A DNA stretch of 64,000 nucleotides. It comes from Neocallimastix lanati (nom. inval.) (lineage: Eukaryota; Neocallimastigomycota; Neocallimastigomycetes; Neocallimastigales; Neocallimastigaceae). Numbering within the stretch: the stretch's first letter is position 1; each line of letters starts with the position of its first letter. Positions 58,978 through 64,000 of this stretch are shown piece by piece. The notes under the pieces were generated by a model. It was not told the DNA's origin. It saw only the letters and a program-made list of their open reading frames with translations, and did not search any database. The position numbers and the translations under genes were made by a program. The stretch is from assembly GCA_016946835.1 (NCBI GenBank), contig JACVTC010000020.1, positions 507,501-571,500 on the forward strand, given 5' to 3'.

Positions 58978-59806
58978 AATTGCTAGCGTCCGTTTCTACA
59001 AAGAATTCTTTCTCTGGATCTGGATAAACTAGGATTTCTTCCGTCGTAAAAGCTTCTTTGAGTTTGTTGAAAGCATTGTCTGCCCTAACATCCCAAATGA
59101 AGGAAGAGTTCTTCTTCAAAAGCCGACGGAGAGGTTCAATGATCTCGGCAAAATTATTTATAAACTTCCTATAGAAGTTACAAAGTCCTAGAAACCCTTG
59201 GAGTTCTTTAATATTTTTTGGGATAGGCCAGTCGATAACAGCTTTAACCTTATTCCTGTCCATTGAAAGACCATTTACAGACACCACAAACCCTAAAAAA
59301 ATAGTTTCTTTAACATGAAAATCACATTTTTCCAATTTCACATAAAGGCCATCTTTAATTAGAAGCGACAATATTTTACGAACATGTTGAATATGTTCGT
59401 CCAAACTTTTTGAATAAATTATTATATCATCCAAGTATACTTGAACAAATATGCCAATTGCGTCAGATAAAACATCCTGGATGAATCTTTGAAACACCGA
59501 GGGGGCATTTCTTAGGCCAAAGGGCATTACTAGGTATTCAAATTGGCCTAAAGGTGTTCTAAAAGCAGTTAAATATTCATGACCTTCTTTAATGCGGACA
59601 AGGTTATACGCAGATCGAAGGTCCAAACGAGTGAATATTATTGCCCCCTTAAAAGATTCAATCAAGTCAACCAATCTTGGGTTAGAGTAACTATTCCTAA
59701 TATTCCTAATTGTAATAGAATTTAATTTCCTATAGTCAACGCAGAGTCGTAAGCTTCCATCTTGTTTTTTTACAAACAGGACAGGGGCATATGAATACTC
59801 AACCAA
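58978..59806 (-). pseudogene. Ty3/gypsy reverse transcriptase of a second lineage (element J)
   Basis: RT block YAPVLFVKKQDGSLRLCVDY, then RLDLRSAYNLVRI, VMPFGLRNAPSVFQRFI, QVYLDDIIIYSKS and FLGFVVSVNGLSM, continuing to the start of RNase H (FFVETDAS). The LFVKKxDGSLRxCVDYR and YLDDIIIYS forms are typical of chromovirus/Tf1-sushi elements and unlike elements D, E and H. The ORF continues to 58907 out of frame. Upstream the RT N-terminus is deleted. Confidence 0.85.
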
Positions 59807-60129
59807 TTTCTTCCAAGGATGACTGATATTCCCTGAAGTTGTAAGGTAGCTACGTAGAATTCATAGCTTTCCTTGTGGTCCATGAAGGCAAGGCCTAATT
59901 TCTTCGTTACTTGTCTTATATTCATACTTTTGTTGTTCGGTAACTGAATGTTCAATGGTGAAGACAAGGTAGATATTTGAATTCTGTTGGCGTTTACAAA
60001 GTCTCTACAGATGTAACTTCTTGCAGAACCAGAATCAATAAGGATGTTTATTTTCATTTTCTTTCCATTATTATTTAATATAAATGTAGTGGTCATTGAA
60101 TTTGAGGTGTTTGGTGTATAGTTAGCCAA
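59770..60129 (-). CDS. Aspartic protease region of element J
   Basis: 119 residues: INILIDSGSARSYI (canonical DSG), then a beta-rich stretch ending ISVILGRNWL (the ILG flap-end motif). It runs out of frame into the RT block: about 100 residues normally between protease and RT motif 1 are missing. Confidence 0.75.
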   Translation of the reverse strand: MANYTPNTSNSMTTTFILNNNGKKMKINILIDSGSARSYICRDFVNANRIQISTLSSPLNIQLPNNKSMNIRQVTKKLGLAFMDHKESYEFYVATLQLQGISVILGRNWLSIHMPLSCL

Positions 60130-60328
60130 AAGGATGCTTTCTTTGTTTTGATTTTTTCTGAATTTCTTGTGTACTTTGTTGTTCTTAAATTCCTGTTTTG
60201 AATGCTCATCTCTTTTTCTTTTTTTGCCACTTGTTGGTTGACTTATTTGTTTTGGCTAGGTTGTTAATATAACATTTTTTATCGATGCTGATGATTGAAT
60301 TTGTTGCTTCAAAAAGGGTCTTTGGTCT
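60130..60328 (-). other. Gag-protease linker of element J, frames lost
   Basis: Lys/Arg/Asn-rich coding-like DNA with stops. No zinc knuckle was found here. Confidence 0.5.
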
Positions 60329-60859
60329 TTAGATTTTATCGAACTCCAGACGAACCTCCTCAAGAAGGCCTCTCCGGATAAGGTCAATAAAAACATCGTC
60401 GTTCCAACCAATTCTTGACGCTAATCTTCTGAATTCATTAGTAAAGAAAGCTGCCTTTCCGAGGTGAAGCTGTTTAAGGTTCAAAAGTTCTTCAATTAAA
60501 ACAATCCTTTGTTCCTTTGTATCTCCAAAATTTTCTAGCAATAACCTTTTAAATTCCTCATAGGTGAGAGAATTAAGTGTTCCATCAGACTTGAGAGATA
60601 ATCTCCATTTTTTAGCTGGTCCATAAAGTTTGCTGATAACGAAAGCGTTTCTAAAGTCGTCACTTGGGAACGAATTGGCATGTTCATCAAAGAACAATTC
60701 ATACTGTTCCGTTAGTTCGTTTAGATTAAGCTTTGTGTTGTCTTCATTGCGGGCCAACACACCGTTAGGTGAAAAAAATGTGGGAATAAATTCGGTAATT
60801 GCAGAGATTAATTTTGACGCTTCAGCTTCCTTAGTAGCTTCCATATTGATTAAATTCAT
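60329..60859 (-). CDS. Gag (capsid region) of element J
   Basis: 176 residues from the ATG at 60859: FPSDDFRNAFVISKLYGPAK, trimmed, then YEEFKRLLLENFGD and LHLGKAAFFTNEFRRLAS, the usual retrotransposon capsid pattern of Ty3/Tf1-type gag. Stops at 60329, before any nucleocapsid. Unlike gag of D, G or H. Confidence 0.75.
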   Translation of the reverse strand: MNLINMEATKEAEASKLISAITEFIPTFFSPNGVLARNEDNTKLNLNELTEQYELFFDEHANSFPSDDFRNAFVISKLYGPAKKWRLSLKSDGTLNSLTYEEFKRLLLENFGDTKEQRIVLIEELLNLKQLHLGKAAFFTNEFRRLASRIGWNDDVFIDLIRRGLLEEVRLEFDKI

Positions 60860-60959
60860 TAAAATACTAAATAGACTTTTTAATATAATAGATCTTTAAA
60901 ATATCTTTAATATATGTATATAATTGTTAAATATAAATTATTTATATTAATAATAGAAA

Positions 60960-61235
60960 TTTATAACTTCGGAGTCTAGAAGAACATTTCCAATATTTTA
61001 ACAAAAATGAGCATTTCCGACCAATTTTCCAGAAGCCCCTGAGTTTGAATGATAGTATGCGCTATACGACCAGCTTGCCTATTAATGGTTTTTTGTTGCC
61101 GCGCTACCACGATTGCAATCTGTTTACCATTAAAACAGACCAGTTCAGAGCCTCCCGCACATCTTGTCGTGAAGGGTAAACTTAATCCGGAAATCACTCA
61201 GTTACAAGACTCAGGCTACTCCTGCTTCTAAAGTT
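60960..61235 (-). other. G+C-richer leader block resembling the element H leader
   Basis: Within 61040-61195 the blocks GATAGTA, CAGCTTGCCT, CAGTTCAGAGCCTC and AAACTTAATCCGGAAATC match the element H leader in order. A hairpin CTGTTT/AAACAG replaces CTATTTT/AAAATAG. An antisense-looking frame (61197-60976) is open but starts with GTG; I treat the region as RNA. Confidence 0.6.
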
Positions 61236-61464
61236 CGTACTAATTCTCATTATATTGTTTATTTTTGGAAATAACTTCTAGAATCCTAAATTATAAATTA
61301 ATATTATTAAATATAAAAAATTTAATTGTTAGTATAATTTATAGTATATAATTTACATGTTTATTATTATAGTTATTGTTATAATTATTTTATTTAATAA
61401 TATAATTTTACTATCTACTAGTATATACAATTTAATTTATATAATTATAATTTACTATTAAAAA

Positions 61465-61467
<3 letters not shown>

Positions 61468-61520
<53 letters not shown>

Positions 61521-61535
61521 TATTTATTTATTTAT
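61468..61535. repeat. (TTA)n microsatellite
   Basis: About 16 TTA triplets followed by TTTA units. Confidence 0.9.
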
Positions 61536-61570
61536 TTATCTGATTGGAAAAAAAAATTTTTTTTTTTTTT

Positions 61571-61822
61571 TGTTAAAAAAGGGTTAAGAGAATCTCAACT
61601 TAATAAATACAAATATTGTTTTATTTATATAGATAAGAATGTGTTTTTAAAATATTTTATTATAAAGTATTTATTAATTATAAAATAGAGAAGATATTTT
61701 TAAGAAGAATTTTATTTCTCTTAATTTATATAAGTATATTTAATTTATTTATGATAACTTATTGGTTAATGATACATTAAAAAACTCAAATGATAAATGT
61801 TTATATTTTTAACATTCTCCCT
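61571..61822 (-). repeat. 3' LTR and polypurine tract of the copia element
   Basis: About 244 bp between TGTTAAAAAA (61571) and TTTTTAACA (61814), giving inverted termini TGTTAAAAA. The PPT (minus strand AGGGAGAA, 61815-61822) follows, about 75 bp beyond the end of pol. The short LTR size is typical of Ty1/copia. Confidence 0.6.
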
Positions 61823-61889
61823 AAAATCTAGCTTCTAAAAAAAAAACTCTTCATTAAAGAGAAAAAAAGAAGTAGATTTTCTATTAAGT

Positions 61890-64000
61890 AATTTATGTTT
61901 TAGTGTGTAAGGAGTTTCTAAAATTATCCATTAATGTACTATTCAAGTATTTCGTAAAACCATCAGCTATATTATCTTTTGATTTAATATATTTTAATTT
62001 GATTATTTTCTTGCTGTCTAAGTCTAGGATGTGGTGATAATGAATATCGATATGTTTTGATTTTGGATTTATCGATACATTTTCACTGTTATAAATGGTA
62101 GCTTTGTTGTCTACAAAAATTGTAATATCCTTAATATTTAAATTTAACTCGCTTAAAAGATTTTTATACCATAACGCATGTTTTGCGCATTCGCTTAAGC
62201 TGTAGTATTCAGCTTATACAGTGGACGTTGAAACACAATGCTGTAGTTTAGAAAACCAGCTAGTTGGAGTAGGTCCCATCATCATAAGAAAACCGGATGT
62301 GGATTTCCTAGATCCTGGTTCGCCAAGCATAATCTGCATCGACAAATATTTTGAGGTTCATATTCTTTTCTACCTTGATTCCGTAATTTATCGATCCTCT
62401 TAAATATCTGAAAATTTTGAGCACGTTTTCCCAATCTTCTAATGTTGGTTGACGTGCCTTTCTCGCTGCTCGAGTGACTCCAAACAAAATATCTGGTCGA
62501 GTGCATATGGCTAAATATAGTAGATTTCCAATAGCACTCCTATATGTTGTTTCATTAAATTTTGTCTTTCTTAGATTTTCATTTTCTTTTGGTATAAAGT
62601 TTCTAAGCGGGGTTAATTTGTTTATTTTATATTTATTTAAAATATCTTTCACATACCTTGATTGATGAAGAATATAACCATTTTGGACCTTTTCAAATTT
62701 GATTCCAATAACGAATTCGACATCTCCAATATCTTTGATGTTGAATTTCTCTTTAATTGATTTTTTGACGTTATTTATTTCATTTTCCTTTCCTGCAATC
62801 AGAATGTCTTCTACGTAGACTGATAATATATAAATTATGTTTTTATCATTATCAAATTTTACATACAGACATGGTTCACTTTTAATTCTCCTAAAGTTCA
62901 TTTTAAGTAACTCTTCATTTAATTTATTGTTCCATTGTTTTCCGGCCTGTTTCAATCCATAAAGTACCTTCTTGAGTTTCCAAAAATATTTTCCATGAGA
63001 ATAGTGTCCTTCAGGTGCTATCATGTATATATCTTCTTCTATTGGGGCATTTAAGTATGCTGAATTTACATCTATTTGTTTTATTTTAAAATTATTTATA
63101 ACAGCTATTACTGTAAATACTCTAAGTGTGTCCTGTTTTAGTGTTGGGGCAAAGGTTTCTTTATAATCAATTCCGTATTTTTGATTATAACATTTCGCCA
63201 CCAATCTGGCTTTCCTCTTGATGATATCTCCTTCGGAATTCCTATTTAGTTTAAATACCCATCTTGAAGATATTACATTGGTGTTTGGGGGAATTTTTCT
63301 TATGATATCGAACACTTTAAGTTTCTCCATATTTGTTAGTTCTTCTCGGATTGCTTTTATCCATTCTATTTTATCCTTTAATTTGAATATGTCATTATAA
63401 TTTATTGGTTCTTTAAACTGATCTGTTAAGGGATTATTAACTTTATTGTTTTTGTTAGACTTAAAACGTTTATTTAATTTGTTATTGTTAAACATTGACT
63501 TTCTTTTAGATGTGCTATGTAATGAAAGGTTTTTATTTAATTGATGACTTAAAAAATGTTCGTTATTAATGTTATTTATAGTAAATTGTGATGTGTTGGT
63601 ATCTGAATAATTTTCTATTAAATTGTTATTGATTTTACCATTATTATTAATTTCTCTTTCATTATTATTTTTGTTGTAATTTTTTGTTGTTTCCATTATA
63701 ATTATTATTAATTGTGTTGTTTTTATTTATTGTAGAATCAACTTTATTATCATTGACTTTTTTATTTTCCATGAAATTATTTTCTTTATTATTGTTATTA
63801 TTTTGAATAGTATAATTTTCATTGTTATTGTTATTGTTATTGTCTTTATTGTTGCTTTGAGTGTTCTTTTTATTGCTGTAATTATTATTATGTTTTTTAT
63901 AATTATCATTGCTGTAATTGTTATATTTTGAATAATTGCCTTCAAGGTGTTTTAAATTTTTAATAAAATTGTTATTTGTATAATCAGCCTCTCTTAATTC
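61890..64000 (-). pseudogene. Ty1/copia-type pol: RT and RNase H, decayed
   Basis: The main frame, 63696-62308, holds an Asn-rich linker and RT: WIKAIREELTNMEKLKVF, SSRWVFKLN, DYKETFAPTLKQDTLR, IKQIDVNSAYLNAPI, YGLKQAGKQWN and SVYVEDILIAG. The usual YVDD is YVED here. RNase H follows after a one-base shift at about 62327 (DADYA, then GEPGSRKSTSGF), with a stop in place of Glu near 62213 (expected EAEYYSLSE), and ends with DNIADGFTKYLN. Upstream of 63697 an Asn-rich frame continues to the window edge after another shift. Integrase is outside the window. Confidence 0.85.

Noticed and set aside
60976-61197. 73-codon minus-strand open frame in the element J leader
   Set aside because: It begins with GTG. 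The H leader is partly open in the same register but without protein conservation, while stems are conserved; better explained as RNA.

Overview
The window is eukaryotic nuclear DNA of extreme A+T content, full of homopolymer A/T tracts, (TTA)n and TTATTTA-type microsatellites, with GT-AG introns, the standard code and fungal-type genes. The best guess is an anaerobic gut fungus (Neocallimastigomycota); a dictyostelid is the main alternative, but the gene-free stretches (14 kb) are far longer than expected there. Taxonomy is inference.

1-24 kb holds the host genes. RFT1 (minus, at least four exons, running off the left edge) and an UNC-45/UCS myosin chaperone (plus, four exons including micro-exons of 7 and 14 nt) are divergently arranged. 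After about 14 kb of A/T-rich DNA containing a decayed LINE relic (about 8.87-11.43 kb) and several micro/minisatellites comes a single-exon PAS-kinase-like Ser/Thr kinase (21721-23208).

24-31 kb is LINE territory: a 5'-truncated plus-strand copy, then a nearly full-length minus-strand APE-type non-LTR element broken only by small indels, several of them in A runs, then short pieces of other copies.

31-53 kb is a stack of Ty3/gypsy-type elements, all on the minus strand, ending directly upstream of a tRNA-Ser(GCT) gene (53088-53169). Going away from the tRNA: an intact 7.0-kb element (H, 46056-53072) with identical-length 790-bp LTRs; a gag-only element (G, 43150-46051) with 467-bp LTRs; a solo LTR (F, 42568-43145); and a decayed chimera of two elements (D 5' half and E 3' half). 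The junctions at 42564, 43146, 46052 and 53073 all carry the same 4-bp sequence ATTG, so successive elements entered the same site 12-16 bp upstream of the mature tRNA end. The youngest-looking element is nearest the tRNA and the most decayed is farthest. Gag and Pol of H are joined by a textbook -1 frameshift signal (UUUAAAC plus a predicted H-type pseudoknot); the same heptamer, 8-nt spacer and nearby stop are present in D.

53.2-64 kb is a graveyard of broken elements: a second LINE copy (plus), Ty3-type gag and LTR pieces, a gypsy relative with gag, protease and RT fused to the RNase H of another lineage, and a decayed Ty1/copia pol at the right edge.

The most noteworthy content is the tRNA-anchored stack of retroelements, the gag-only partner element with an Asn-rich tail, the compact frameshift signal, and conserved RNA hairpins in the element leaders and next to the polypurine tracts.
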